DNA of 64,000 nucleotides from Acanthochromis polyacanthus (Eukaryota > Chordata > Actinopteri > Pomacentridae), in the NCBI RefSeq assembly GCF_021347895.1, contig NC_067117.1:21880358-21944357 (forward strand). The letters run 5' to 3'. Made by a program: the position numbers and the translations under genes. The notes beneath the pieces were generated by a model, which was not told where the DNA came from, did no database searches, and saw only the letters and a program-made list of their open reading frames with translations. Shown here in pieces: positions 36,901 to 48,512 of this stretch (its first letter is position 1; each line of letters opens with the position of its first letter).

Positions 36901-39900
36901 TGACTTCATTCAGAGCAGGCGGAGCACAGCAAAAACAGTCTCCCTATAGCTGAATTGCTAACATAATCAAGCTGATGTTATGGCAATTACTATGTGTTCA
37001 TGGTTAAAAATGTCTTGTTCAGCATATGAAAGAATGTCTACTGAGTTTTATTAATTTTAATGACTGTTTATTGATTGGCAACGACTGTCGGATAAAAAGA
37101 TTATGAAATATTTCCATCGCTAATTAGATATTTTTTCAGCTTCTTGTCTGCATCACAGTCAGACGAAGGTGAAAGGTGAAGCAAAGGTCATGACTACTTT
37201 TAACCCCATTCTGGATTTGGGCACATCAAAGGCACAAATCCACAGAGTGGGGCTGAGCAGAGCAGGGGCGGTATCTCACCGCATTCTGGCAACTGAATTC
37301 GTCTTGTTCAAAGACAGTAATCTTCCGGCTTAGCCATGAAAGGCCTACCCTAGTGCTGCCCTGAGTTGCATGCGAGGTCTAAACGCCTGCACTGTGATGC
37401 AATAGCTGCCACATAAGACTCTGTGTCTCCTCAGTCACTGCTAATGACTTTTAATTAAAAGTTTTAGCGCGCTGAGGGTCCACACATTTAACAGTTAGTT
37501 GATTGTCTAAGCCACATGTATGCCTCAAATGCAAAGTTTTGCTTCTTATATCTGTTTATTATCATGTGTTTCTGTTACTGATGCTGGGGGACACACTTCT
37601 GCATCAGAGCAGCATCTTGTTTTAGCACTCAATAACTTCTTTTAGCACCATCCTGCAACAACCCTACAGCCTGCTTGCAACCCTTATGTTAACATTTTTA
37701 AAAAAAATTTCGATCAATAGGACAAACCGCTGCGTGCTTAGTTTTTCTGTTTTGTGTGTGCTTTTTTTAATACTACACTATATTGGACAAGTTTGTGACA
37801 GAAATTAAGGTTGCACAGCACAGTATACCGTTTCAGCTTTGATGTTGCTATATATACGTATGCAACAGTGCAATGTGAGGTCAGACAAGTTAACTCCATC
37901 ACATCAGTCTGTGACTTTCTGCTGCTTGATACGAGAAGAAAACTCCCATTGTTCTCTTTCTCTGTGACTAATCTACAAGAGAAATCTGTTTGAGACAATG
38001 TCGTTTCCCCAGATTTATGGGTTCTTAGATACACTGAGTATTGAAAAAAAAAATAAAATTTTTTTAACAAGGTACGCAGTTTGTTGACATGCATTCTGTA
38101 CATGTGCACAGCAGAATGTTTGAGGAACAGAGAGAAAAACTGAAAAGGAGGATTTAGTTGCTAAACAGAAGTGCAATATCAGTTGTATGGAAATATTTTG
38201 TCCCTGACTCAAAAGCAGGTACTTTGTCGGCAATGTCTCGTATGACTCATTTATTTTACCATTTCAAATGGCACCAGAGAGCTCAGAATGGCGAGCATAA
38301 AGCTAGACCTGAATGTCATCCAAAGCAAATCAGCTATTTTGAATGTCATTTGCCATATGAGAAAGGTTCCAACATTTTTTTTCCAACTTTGTTCAAATAT
38401 TTTTTTTATTTTCTATGCAGATTTTCCCTCCATTACAAAATCAACCCAATCACTCTAGAACGATTTATTCTTTCCAAATAGAGATAATCACATCATCTGG
38501 TGAAATTTCCTGTATTTTCTCTTCACAGATAAACTAGATATGAAATGTCTATGTTTTTCCAATGGCGTCCAACCTTAATTTGAAATAAGGATGATCCAAA
38601 ACAGAACACAAAGCAACATATAACTGTACTCAGCTGGTCAGTTAACTTGAAGCTTCTGTTATTCATAAGATTTCAACTTTATGGATTCCTTTTTAAAATG
38701 GTTGTGGCACACTTGGTAAGTTGAGGGGATGTCAGACTCCATCATGAGTTGACTGCTCAGTCTGGTGTGTATATCTAGATTTGCTCCACCATCACTCATC
38801 TTATAGGGTGTTTATACAGGAGGCACAGCAGATGTTTTTTCTTAAATGGTCCAATTTTTAAAAATTTAATCAGTCCTACCAGCTACACAAGCTACAGTTC
38901 ACAATGGTACTGCATCTGTTCTGTCAGATGCATCGAAAACACCTCTAATGTGTCGATACACCGTCAACCTCTGTCATGTGTTATTGAGGAAGGCAAAAGT
39001 CTCACCTGCTGTATGCTCACATAGCTTAACCTATCTCCTACTGCACGTTTTTCTACTTTGTCACTACAAGAGCTGTTTTTATACAGTGGTATTTGGTCCA
39101 ATAAGTTGAACCTTAAAATTGCATTTGACAACAAAATGTTCCATTTATTTATTCAGAAAGGATAGAACAAACACACCTGTGAGGAAAAATGTTCCACAAA
39201 AGACATTTGTTATGTTTTAAATGTTGAAATAACATTTAGTTCATAATGAAGACAAAGTATTTGGGCATCCGATACTGGCTCCAATGAAGCCTGTGTTACA
39301 ATGTGTTAGTATTTAGTTTATCGTCCTTTGCCTGACAACATCTGGGCCTGGAGTCGGTTTCAGTGTAATAGCTGTGCTGAAAGTTTTCTTCATGTTTCAA
39401 CCAGCAAATCTTTCAGTTCATTTGCACCAAAGTACGGATGAGTGGATTTATTCCTCTATGATATCCCGTAGGTGCTCTGTGGGATTGAGGTCAGGCTTCG
39501 CTGATTTTCTCCTCAGAAAAGTATCCTTTCAATAGGCAGCAGTTAGGCTTGGGATCATTGTCCTGAAAAAGATCTGCTCTTGTTGCTTGAATATTTTCGT
39601 GGCTGAATGAATGTGTGCTCATTGGAGTTCACGGCTCCATCAGAAGCCCCAAACTTTGACTCTCCAACCTCCACTCTTCACTGTACCCTGGTTGGAGTTC
39701 CTGGTTTGGCTTTCACTTCTACCATAAGATCCACGTTGGTTGAATTTGGACTCATCAGAAAACAGCATCCAAAAGTTGGTGTCTGTCTGCTTCTTTTTCA
39801 GATGTAAACCGATCTAATTATTTGAGTCCATGGATGGTTTCCCCTGTATCATTTAACTTCTATACCCATAATCCTGTTTCTATTAGTCTCATCTGAATCT

Positions 39901-42900
39901 GTTCATATTCTGTGAATTTTAAGAGGATCTTTGTCCCTATTTATTTCCTGTTTTTCTTGATCTTTCTCACAGTTATGAGAGCTGGTGTGCTGCTGGTTTT
40001 CCTGAGGGTTTTTCTACTCTCTGTTCTCTGTCACAAGTTCTCCATTTTTGGACTTTTACTCAAAATACCCAACAGAGAAGAAGAGAAGAGTTTTTTTCCC
40101 CCCTAAAGTTTCGACAGGGAGAAATTGTTCTAATACGTTCTTGTGGTCATTTAGAGGGGCATATCGATGCTTTAAAAAAGTCACCACCTGATTTATTATT
40201 TTGAAATTTTAGTGGAAACTATACTCAATGCATTAATCAATCAATCAAATACCAGTTTATCTAACATTTTAGTAAAAAGCTTCATGAAAGTTTGCTGATA
40301 TTTTTTTATTTTAGTGGCGACGGTCTCCTTTAAACCACACAGACACAAATCCTGACAACTGTTCTGTCTATCTATCACCGCTTTCCAAATCTAATTGACT
40401 GAAACAACTTAGAATCAACGCAAACTCAAGTAGATTTTCACACCAGTGTGTTTTCGTTCTGTTTGGCAGGATAGTGCAGTGTAGCTTGTTTTCAATGTTT
40501 TTGTTGCTCTTGCCCCCGCTTGATTTCTTCATATGGGGAGCAGCTGGGTTTGGTCAGGTTTTGGCACACAGGACCTTAAAAAATAGCTTGTTATTTGGTC
40601 CTTGTCTGACATCCCCACTCCACCCCTTCATCAAGCCATGATTCTTTCCCCCAGGAGTCCACTTAGTTGTGTTTTACCAACTGTTTCCACAACATTCACA
40701 GCAGAAGCTTCATGGCACTTATTGCTTTGCTAATTTCATCTCCAAGCCTCCCTCTGAGAATGATGCGCTTGACTTGGCACTGAGTTACTAGATGTGGACT
40801 TAAGTGAAAGTCTCTTATGGACATACCACAGGGAGTTGTGGCTCAGATTTTATTCTGTGCAAAGAATGAAATGAAAATTGAAAGGAGTAGAGAATGCTTG
40901 AATCCAAGCAATTTTTTCCTTGATTGCAAGGAGAGGATTGTTTTAATATATAAAGCAACAACAAGACTTATCACAGAATACACTTAATGTGATAGACTTG
41001 TGATTATTGTGTTTTTTTTAAATTATAAATGAAGAGTTCACAATATAATAAAGTTCCTTCAATAGATTTCTGGATCACAGGTGGTGAAAAAAACGTGCTT
41101 TGGTTGAAGACAGGAACTTCCTACAGCTGTTGCATTCTGCTCTTCATATGTCAAAGCTAATCTCATTTCTGCATTAACCTACTTAACACCTGGCTTCACT
41201 TGTAAACAAAAGCAGGACAGATGGAGAAAGAGGACAGAAAGGAGGACAGTCTGAAGTTACAGAGAGAAAGAACGAGGGAGGGTCGAGACAATGAGAGAAA
41301 TCCCCTCCGCCAGAGGTGTGCTGGTGTTTGTGCGACTGCAGTGGTGGGACGCTCCCATAAAGAATGTGTAAGCTGATGGCGTCTGTCAGGCTCTAGCAGG
41401 CTGTTATCCAGCCATTAGATCAGATTTATCTTCATTCCCATTCGCTCGACGTCTGCCCTGAAAGCTCATTTGTCAAGGCCAGGCAGCGGGCTTCTCTCGC
41501 ATCTACAACCGTCCTGCCCCCCTCCCTTCTTGCCGCCACACGTCTGTGGGAGGATGTACTGGAAAATACAGTGTGACATGACAAGATAGGGGGGCAGCGG
41601 AGAGGAGGGAGCACAAGGGAGGAGTTTTTGGGGGGAGAAACTGGCAGCCACTTAACTTGGCGCTGAGAAATAATCCATGCATCGCCTTCGAGAAGCGCCA
41701 CGCTCTGTGATTTATTGGCTGTTGTTTCAGAGTTGGAGACATGCAGTGTCCTCATCTCTTCCCTTTTTCTTCATGACCCTTTTCTCCCCTCTCTTCCTTC
41801 ATTCCTTCTTCCTCCTTCCTTATTTCAGTCTTCATGGTGCTGAAATGCATTGCAAGTATTGCGGGTATTAGCCGACGTCATACATACAGAGAAGTTAGCC
41901 TTTGAGGCCTTTTGGCACAAATATTTGTCCATATGCATCTGTCTTTTTAGACAATTTGTTTGTGGCTTTTTGAACTGTAATAACAAGGCAAAAGTTCTAT
42001 CTGATTGTCGTCAAAGAATGAAGTTACCCTACAGTCATCCGCTCAAGAAATTGGTCGTTTTCCTCAGTTGTTTGTGTGACTGTGTTTAAGTGGTGTCTTG
42101 TGTCTTGGTCATGTTTTCAGTATATTTTGATGACAAATAAATCCAAATAATTGAAGTCCTTAACAGTTATTACAGCGTGTATGTTCTTCTAACCTGTGAC
42201 TGTTGCTGTTCTGCTAATCACAGTCCTGACTGACCACTGTGTCCCGATGGCCTTCAGCTGTAAAAGACTGATAGAGCCAAAGAAAGGAGGACGGAGGGAT
42301 TTAATGACTCAGTCTGTTGCTTGATTTGCTGGCTATGCCAATAATGTGCCGTGAGTCTCTGCTGATTTCCCATTCCTTACTGTGGTTCCTCCATGATTTA
42401 ATGCCGGCTCCTTTACCTTGTTGTTTGGTGGCCGATGCTGTTGACTGAAATCACGTTCTGTCGTTTGGGTTAATAGCAAGATGCCAAGGGAGGCTGAAAG
42501 GCTTCAATCAGAGGCAGGCAGCTTCCTAATGAAGGCTGTTTGACGAATCCAGCAGCTTGTAAATAAAGATAAATGGAAGCAGGAATTTAAAAGACTGCCA
42601 GTGGATTTATAATAAGTTTACAAGCCAAAAGAAAGCATTGGCAATGAAGGGCGAGCAAAGGAGGTGAAGAACCAGATGCCAGCCTTCCTGCAGCTCTCCC
42701 CTGAACATGAGCTAGCAAGATATAAATGAATTCTTTCTTTCTTTCTCATGTCATTCTTTACATTTCTTGATCCTCTGCTGTATCACATTGTGTCTCCAGT
42801 GATTCAAAATCACGCTTTCCCCCTTTTTGCTGCAGTTTCCACCTCTCTGAAAAGCCCTCAGAGGCTGCACACTTGATCTTTTATCTACTCAGTATCATTC

Positions 42901-45900
42901 CACCACCCCTAGGTGCACAAATGACTCCCAAATAAACAATGTCCCTAATTTATTTGGTATAATCTCTGTCTCATTCTGGCTTCCCCGCTGCAGTGACAGC
43001 AGAGGAAAGGCCGTCTTAACTCCAAGCCTCCCATCCAATTACATCAGTAATTACTTGTCATAGCCACTTTCTTCCCATTTAGCTGCCTTATTCTTGTCCT
43101 TTGGAGAATTGGTTTGGGGGTAAACATGATGTACAGTGTATTATAAATGGTAACTTGACCAAAGGGGAGGGCAAATGAGATCTCAGAGATGTGGCCAGTT
43201 TAGTTATCATGAAGAGGGGGAAGTGTGGCCACATGGTGGTAGTGTTGCACCATGATTAGGCTGCAGCTACACTACTGTCATACTCATGTGAAATACCAGT
43301 AAGAATTGCACAGAATTCTTCATAGAGGCTCATTCAAGTCGTTTGTTTTTGCTCTTATGTACAAAGATTGAGGTTTATCTGCTCACTGTGTACTGAAAAG
43401 AGGAAGATCTCCATTGCCCTGGAGGAAAAGTGACACTGTGAAGGTCAAAACAAAGTTGAGAAATGGACCAAATACTAAGCAGTTGTCAAGAGGATTTAGA
43501 TACGGCTGGAAAACTTTGCCTGTTCAGTCACACACATTCTACTCCAGCTCAGGCTGTGATTTTACTTCCAGCGCTGCTGATGTCTCCTTTCTCCTTTTGC
43601 GCTCCCCACTGATGCATATTCTTGCTCACAAGCTGCCCTTGGTGTCAGACTGAGGAGATAACAGAGAGGACAAGTGTCCAACAGAAGTGAACTCTCTAAC
43701 AGCTGGCTGGGTGTCTTTCTCCCCCCTCACAGCGAAACAGCCTTATGTTGTCTCCCAAATGCTAAATCAGTATGGATAGCTGAGTGGAGAGGGAGCAAAA
43801 CAGAAAAAGGATGCATTTCATCTTTATTGCAGTGCCTCTATCACTTTTTCTGTCTTTGCCTCCCTCCCCACTTGACGCTGCCGTGGCGAGGGTGGCACCG
43901 GCAGCCTGGCATCTGTGTGACTGAGGGGAGTCGCAGCGGGAAGGCGGCTCACCAATCGCTCTGTAAGATTGCTTGCCGTTAGCCGGTATTTCCACTCTGA
44001 TGCAGGATAAATGGGAAATCAAGTCGCCAGGTGGGCAGCTGTGCCTGCGTGCCTGCCTGCCTTTAGGACGATGGGAGTTATGAAGCATAAATATTCATGT
44101 CTATCTTCACTAGCTGTTGGCAGTCCATATTCCTGTTGACATATGGTGGATGGGTTGGAACTTGAGCAGGGAGTGTGGTTAGTGAGGTGTGGATCTGGAT
44201 CTTTAGGTGTGTTTGATGAAAGCTTGTTGTTTGGACACAGACATACAGTCAACCTGGTGACATTTTGCGGTGACATGGCAACTGTTGCTCTGGTGTCGTG
44301 TCCGTTGTGTGTACGGGTTTGTAAATTGGCTAAACTGCACACTCACTAAAGCAGTTCTCAGCCTGCCAAGTTGATCTAATTGCTCCCCTCATATCATGGC
44401 CACCTGCCGCATAGCAAAGACATACACAAGGTGATATCATGTACAACAAAAGGGCACTGAGGGGAGTGGTGCATGTGTGTGCAAAGGGGTGGAGTATTTA
44501 AGGGATGGATATTTAAAACCCTTTGCAAATTCAGGAAACAACTTGACACAATATGTTTTTTTTTTTAACTTGTCGTTTTTAATCCCGTAGGTGGCGTGTC
44601 TGATCCGGGTGCCCACAGAGGTGGTCAAACAGAGGACCCAAGCCTCTCCCTCATCCACCACCTACAACATGTTGCTGGCAACACTCAGAGAAGAGGTATC
44701 TAGCGATCAAAGGCTTCCTTAAGGATCATTTTATTTCATTCATTTTAATATATTTTTAGTGGTTTTTGGCCATCATTCATTTTGGTATTAGTACTGCTGT
44801 GCTCACTGGCTTAATTACTGAGAGAGAAGAAGTTTGCAGAGAAGTCGTCTCATCAGGGCAAGTCAGATGATCAAAGAGGCTTTAAACATACCAATCCTGA
44901 ACCCAAAATGCTAAAGGGGTGTGCTTGGAAGGAACTAGTTCATGCACATTAATTGTGGTCACTCCTGAAAGTAACAGTGTTTGTAGGTGTTCCAAAAGGT
45001 TGCGTTCCAAGGTTTAGAGAGTTTGTATTTGTCGATAAAGCGCACTCTGTTCACACATGCTGTTTTTCACTAGATTGAAACTAGACAGAAAGTTGAAGTT
45101 TACATACATGTCTTCTCACATTTATTTGCTACTATGTAGTGAGGACTTTCAAATGTGTAAGTTCTTTGAGAGAAGCAAAAAAAACAGTCAAATTCTTTGT
45201 ATTTGAACACATGCTTGACTAGTAAAGCTGAGTCTGACCAAACACAAAATTTTAAACATGATAGACAAGGACTCAAATATTGATGTTGCTGCAAAGAAGT
45301 CACAAAGTCTAAATTGTGGCTGCTTCTCACACATCTTCTTGACAGCACAGAAGATCTATATAGTCACCACAGTTTCACAGTGGGTCTCTCAGGATTAGTG
45401 CCACCAGCTCAGTATCTGACCAAATGTAAAATATGGTAACAAGCTCAAGTTCCCCACTTTGAGACAAAAAAAAAAGGGATAGGAAAGTCTTTTATTGCGG
45501 AATATTATGACATTCATTGCTTCATTTTAGCCCACTAGATGTTTAGGTAAAATTCTGTCAGGTTTAGCATATTAAGCATTTAGTTGTAGCCGGAAATGTG
45601 TTTAGTAACACCTTTAAACTGAGTCAAAATCTCATCAGTTTATTAAGTTCAAGCAGACATTATGCCAGATATGAAGACATTCCATGAAGGCGTTCAATAG
45701 TTATCATCAAATAGACTGTATATAAAAGATGGATGTAGCAACTGTGGCATTGCCAGTTGGGTTGTAGGGTATTGTTTTGAGGGCTCAAGTTTGTCTTTTG
45801 ACTCATCTTGGTCGTTGGAAACCAGACCCCTCTAAAACAAGTTGGATTACTCAAGACCACTTTGCATGATAATACAGTAATAGCCTGTCAGTCACAAGGT

Positions 45901-46801
45901 AGCCCTGCTCTAAAACATAATGTATTTTTTCTTCTATTCTGCTCTCAAGGGAGAAGCAGGATGACTTTGTTCATAGACTTCTATACAGTTGGACTTCTGT
46001 ATATACCCTTGGCTGTTAGAAAGAATGCAGGTTTAAATGTTGACACTTTATTTTTCAGTAACAAATACTACGTCCATCTTTTTTTTTTATAAAGACTGTG
46101 GTTCACAAGAGAATGAGATGGAAAAATGAGGGAAATATTTGTGTAAAGAATGAACAAAGAGAATCTGAGAACTTTCTTAACTGCACCGCTCTTAATCGTT
46201 AATGACCGCGTTCAATGTGTGTTAGCGCTGGATTGTCACTTTCATTGAGTTTTATAAATTGTCAGGTGCAGTTGCATCGGTTCCAAATTTACAAAGGTGT
46301 GTTTACAGAAGGTTTGAAGATGAGCGTCAGCAACTTCTTTAGTCGAAGCATACCTACATCCCCTGTCAAAAGTTCTGAGACGGGTTCTAATTTATTTGAA
46401 TGAGAAAGTGTCTCAAAACTTTTGACAGGGGGTGTATATACATTTACCCAAATCCAGCTCTCAGCAGTTACATTGGTGTGCAAAATATCATCAACAGCAA
46501 TGAAGACCAAAACTATAAGAGCTTGTAGTAAACTTTGCTTTAGCAGATGAATCATGCTAATGTTTCTTCTGCCCATTAGTGTAAAAATATTGAACATTGC
46601 AACTTAGGAAATAATCATGCGGTTTGCTTTTATTGTTTCAAAATGATTTTATTTCTTACATGCAACATTTCTTTATTTGTTGAGTTTATTCCAATCAGAT
46701 TATGTCAAATCAAGAGTGTGTTTCTGATAAATGTTTTTGTTTTCTCTGAGCAGGGGGTTCGAGGCTTGTACAGAGGATACGGCAGCACAGTTCTCAGAGA
46801 G
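30936..46801 (+). CDS. slc25a26: mitochondrial S-adenosylmethionine carrier, exons 1-5 (3' end outside window)
   Basis: The carrier sits in the inner mitochondrial membrane and brings S-adenosylmethionine into the matrix in exchange for S-adenosylhomocysteine, supplying mitochondrial methylation. Five exons join in frame (33, 157, 119, 105 and 48 bp) to 154 residues, colinear with the known family (about 274 residues). The first repeat carries the signature PLDTIK at residues 26-31, followed by TRLQSQQGF and [22 protein letters not shown]. The second repeat carries PTEVVK at 111-116 and [16 protein letters not shown] at 139-154. All introns begin GT and end AG. Introns 1, 3, 4 and 5 are phase 0 and intron 2 is phase 1. 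The start ATG has A at -3 and G at +4 and matches the family N-terminus (MDR). The remaining exons, expected to begin with IPFSLVQFP, were searched for and not found before 64000. Confidence 0.95.
32147..32510 (+). mobile_element. full-length tRNA-headed SINE
   Basis: The element starts with a polymerase III promoter: A box TGGCGTAGTGG (32158-32168) and B box GGTTCGAATCC (32202-32212). It continues with the segment TGGAGTTTGCATGTTC and CTCCCACAGTCC, and ends with a GATGGATG tail. The flanks AATACAATAT (32137-32146) and AATAAAATAT (32511-32520) are a 10-bp target duplication with one difference. This is one of the most abundant fish repeats I know; its library name is not given here. It lies in slc25a26 intron 1 in the sense direction. 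Confidence 0.85.
32971..33127 (+). CDS. slc25a26: slc25a26 coding exon 2
   Basis: The acceptor is TCTCTGCAG and the donor is GTGAGG; it ends with the first base of a split alanine codon (phase 1). It encodes helix 1 ([15 protein letters not shown]) with the carrier signature and the loop into helix 2 ([15 protein letters not shown]). Confidence 0.95.
33128..35576 (+). other. slc25a26 intron 2
   Basis: Intron of 2449 bp. AT-rich, with a short (GAAA)n run near 34060 and TTTTG-type repeats near 34710. No RNA gene or mobile element recognised. Confidence 0.6.
35577..35695 (+). CDS. slc25a26: slc25a26 coding exon 3
   Basis: The acceptor is TTGGTTTCAG and the donor is GTAAGT. It encodes [15 protein letters not shown] (helix 2), a loop with [12 protein letters not shown] that is somewhat longer and more alanine-rich than I would expect from mammals, and [10 protein letters not shown] at the start of helix 3. 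Confidence 0.93.
35980..36010 (+). other. potential G-quadruplex
   Basis: Five G-runs of three to six bases occur within 31 bp (GGGGG, GGGG, GGGGGG, GGG, GGGGG), four of them separated by single bases. This fits the standard G-quadruplex rule. It is on the transcribed gene's sense strand, 285 bp into intron 3, so it could form in the pre-mRNA. Confidence 0.6.
39440..39830 (-). pseudogene. decayed Tc1/mariner transposase
   Basis: Read on the minus strand in shifting frames, the landmarks of the catalytic domain appear in the right order: LFSDESKF (first aspartate), [10 protein letters not shown], a QDNDPK-type segment encoded by CAGGACAATGATCCCAAG (second aspartate) and [11 protein letters not shown], which precedes or contains the last acidic residue region. 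Stops and frameshifts separate these blocks, so no protein is made. Terminal inverted repeats were not identified. It is inserted antisense in slc25a26 intron 3. Confidence 0.8.
44591..44695 (+). CDS. slc25a26: slc25a26 coding exon 4
   Basis: Acceptor CCCGTAG, donor GTATCT, 35 codons, phase 0 at both ends. It encodes [17 protein letters not shown], including the second carrier signature, and then [18 protein letters not shown]. It follows an 8.9-kb intron. Confidence 0.95.
45712..46048 (+). repeat. dispersed repeat, copy A (intron 4)
   Basis: It begins AGACTGTATATAAAAGATGG and shares several blocks in order with 55312-55735: GCCTGTCAGTCACAAGGTAG against ACCTGTCAATCACAGGTAG, CATAGACTTCTATACAGT against CATAGACTACTATGCAGT, and GAATGCAGGTTTAAA against GAATACAGGTTTAAA. 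I recognise it as a common, noncoding fish repeat without being able to class it. It lies in intron 4. Confidence 0.65.
46357..46434. mobile_element. 78-bp palindromic MITE (Tc1/mariner-like)
   Basis: Two arms of about 28 bp, starting CATCCCCTGTCAAAAGTT and ending AACTTTTGACAGGGGGTG, are near-perfect inverted repeats around a short AT-rich loop. TA lies at both ends (46355-46356 and 46435-46436). TA target sites and a short fold-back form are typical of Tc1/mariner-derived MITEs. It sits about 320 bp upstream of slc25a26 exon 5 and would form a strong hairpin in the pre-mRNA. Confidence 0.85.
46754..46801 (+). CDS. slc25a26: slc25a26 coding exon 5
   Basis: A 48-bp exon with acceptor CTGAGCAG and donor GTAGGA. 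It encodes [16 protein letters not shown], the short amphipathic segment after helix 3 and the start of helix 4. The next exon lies more than 17.1 kb downstream, outside the window. Confidence 0.95.
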
Positions 46802-47739
46802 GTAGGATGTTTTCTTCTCCCTCTATTACGCACTTATGCCTTTCTACCTCTCATCCACTAGTAAAGTCGCAAACAATAACCCTGTTTCAAAGCAGTTTGT
46901 GTTCTTGTTTTGTTTGTCTTTGGTAAAGTTTGGTTTCGGGTAATTGCAAAATACATTGTATAGATCATCCTGAAATCAATTTCACTTTTTTGTACTTAAA
47001 ACAGTCACTCAGCTCTTTGAAGAAGCCTTGCTTAGTGAATTTTTTTGATAGGTTGGACGGATATTGAGGCTTCCCAATCTTCTGACTGAAGACATTTTAA
47101 TTTCTCTTGGGCTTTATAGAATTTGGAAATATTGATTTACAGGGTTTTTTTCCCCTCACTTTCATCCCAGTCAATTACTTGCTTGAGATGCTCTCGTTTA
47201 TTTTAGAAGTACATCTGATTAATTAATGCAATTAGTTGCATTATAAATGCACAACAAAACAAGGATAAATGAGCGCAGGGCTGCTCTCCCTCGAAGCCCA
47301 CTCACCTTTTTGTAATGAAAAAGCCGCTCTAGTTCTTTGATTCATGATCCTCTGTTTAATTGTACCTGCGGTGCATAATAACACAAAATAATTGTGGTGA
47401 ACGCTGTATGGATCTCTCACTTTTAGCTCCCCCCTTACCTGCTAAGTTTCAATAGAACTGGAAAAGAAAATGAGAGCGGGAGACGGAGGGGGAGAAAGAA
47501 GTATATGAAGGTGACACTTGTCTTTTTTTGGGGGAGGTGGGTGAGGGCGTAATCTAGTCCCCTCTGCTGTGCTAGCCTGTACTTATTTTCTGCCTCACTA
47601 AACTGATGTTATTCACGCAAATTCCATCTGGACAGCCAGGGAAAAAAAGGACAACAAGACACTGTGATTTCTCCGAGGGGCTCTGAATAAATGAATACAT
47701 TTGGAGGCTGGCGCATGGCCTGTGTGCATACTAACACTG

Positions 47740-48060
47740 GCAGATGAAACGCAACGGTGGCGGCGGGGATTTGGGGCGTAGGAACGGCAAAGGATGCTTC
47801 GTGGTGATTGGCTTTGACGTGTGTCAGGAAGGTAATTCATTTTCTCTCGGCCTCCTTCGCTATCTGCCTATCTCTCTCCTTTGGCCAAGAGACCCTGTCA
47901 AGATAAGTTTGTTTATGTGGTATGGCATGGCGCCTCCTCCCTTCGCTGGCCCGCTAATTGGGGTCCTTTCTGTGCTATATATTCATTAGGCAGCCTTCAC
48001 AAGGCATTTCTGATGGGCATGATATCACATTTGCGCAAGACGTGTAAAGATCCACTCAGA
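47740..48060. promoter_or_regulatory. candidate conserved noncoding element in intron 5
   Basis: A low-repeat block with several CpGs, GATAA and GCTAATTGGGG-type homeodomain motifs, TTGGCCAAGA and CATTAGGCAG. Open frames across it are on both strands and lack domains. It resembles developmental enhancer sequence in texture only. Confidence 0.25.
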
Positions 48061-48498
48061 TCGACTTAGAAGGTGGAGTAAAGGAGTAGAGGTGTCGCTG
48101 CTTCTGTGATCTGGCTCTCATTATTACACCAGCCTGCATCCAGATCACTGAACCTGTTGTTTCTGCGTGTTATAAAAGGCTATTTACACAGCAAACCCCA
48201 ACAAGACCCCACATTTTACTTCAAACCTAGGTTTATTTCTTTTTCTCTTGCACAGCAAGTTTTCTGCTCAGTTAGCTTCTCTTGAGTTGCCACTGATTTG
48301 TGTATGAATGATTCAGAGAAAATACAATTCTTCTATTTCCCACATATAAGCTGATGATGTCTTGGTGTCATTTTATTGAAACACACAAGGTTTTCTTTTT
48401 AGTCCAAACAATACTCTGATTAAACATCATCATCTTGTGATGGTCGTCCTTGTGTCAGCATTCCCCATGCATCTCCTTTTGGACCACGCCATCTTTTA

Positions 48499-48512
48499 CC
48501 ACTAGATGGCGG
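48499..48512 (+). promoter_or_regulatory. CTCF-like motif in intron 5
   Basis: CCACTAGATGGCGG fits the CTCF core consensus at all 14 positions. It lies 1.7 kb after exon 5 in the same orientation as the match at 16631. Chance occurrence cannot be excluded. Confidence 0.45.

Larger units (their letters stand above)
35696..44590 (+). other. slc25a26 intron 3
   Basis: Intron of 8895 bp, the longest complete one here. It holds a G-quadruplex-type run near 35980 and a decayed Tc1/mariner transposase near 39440-39830. Low-repeat blocks at about 41280-41760, 42220-42720 and 43860-44100 are GC-richer and could be regulatory. The 178-residue frame at 35847-36383 runs over G-rich sequence and has no domain. 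Confidence 0.6.

Noticed and set aside
45080..45115. GTTGAAGTTTACATACATG, similar to the end of a Tc1 transposon
   Set aside because: No matching inverted end or transposase was found around it, so a short chance match cannot be excluded.
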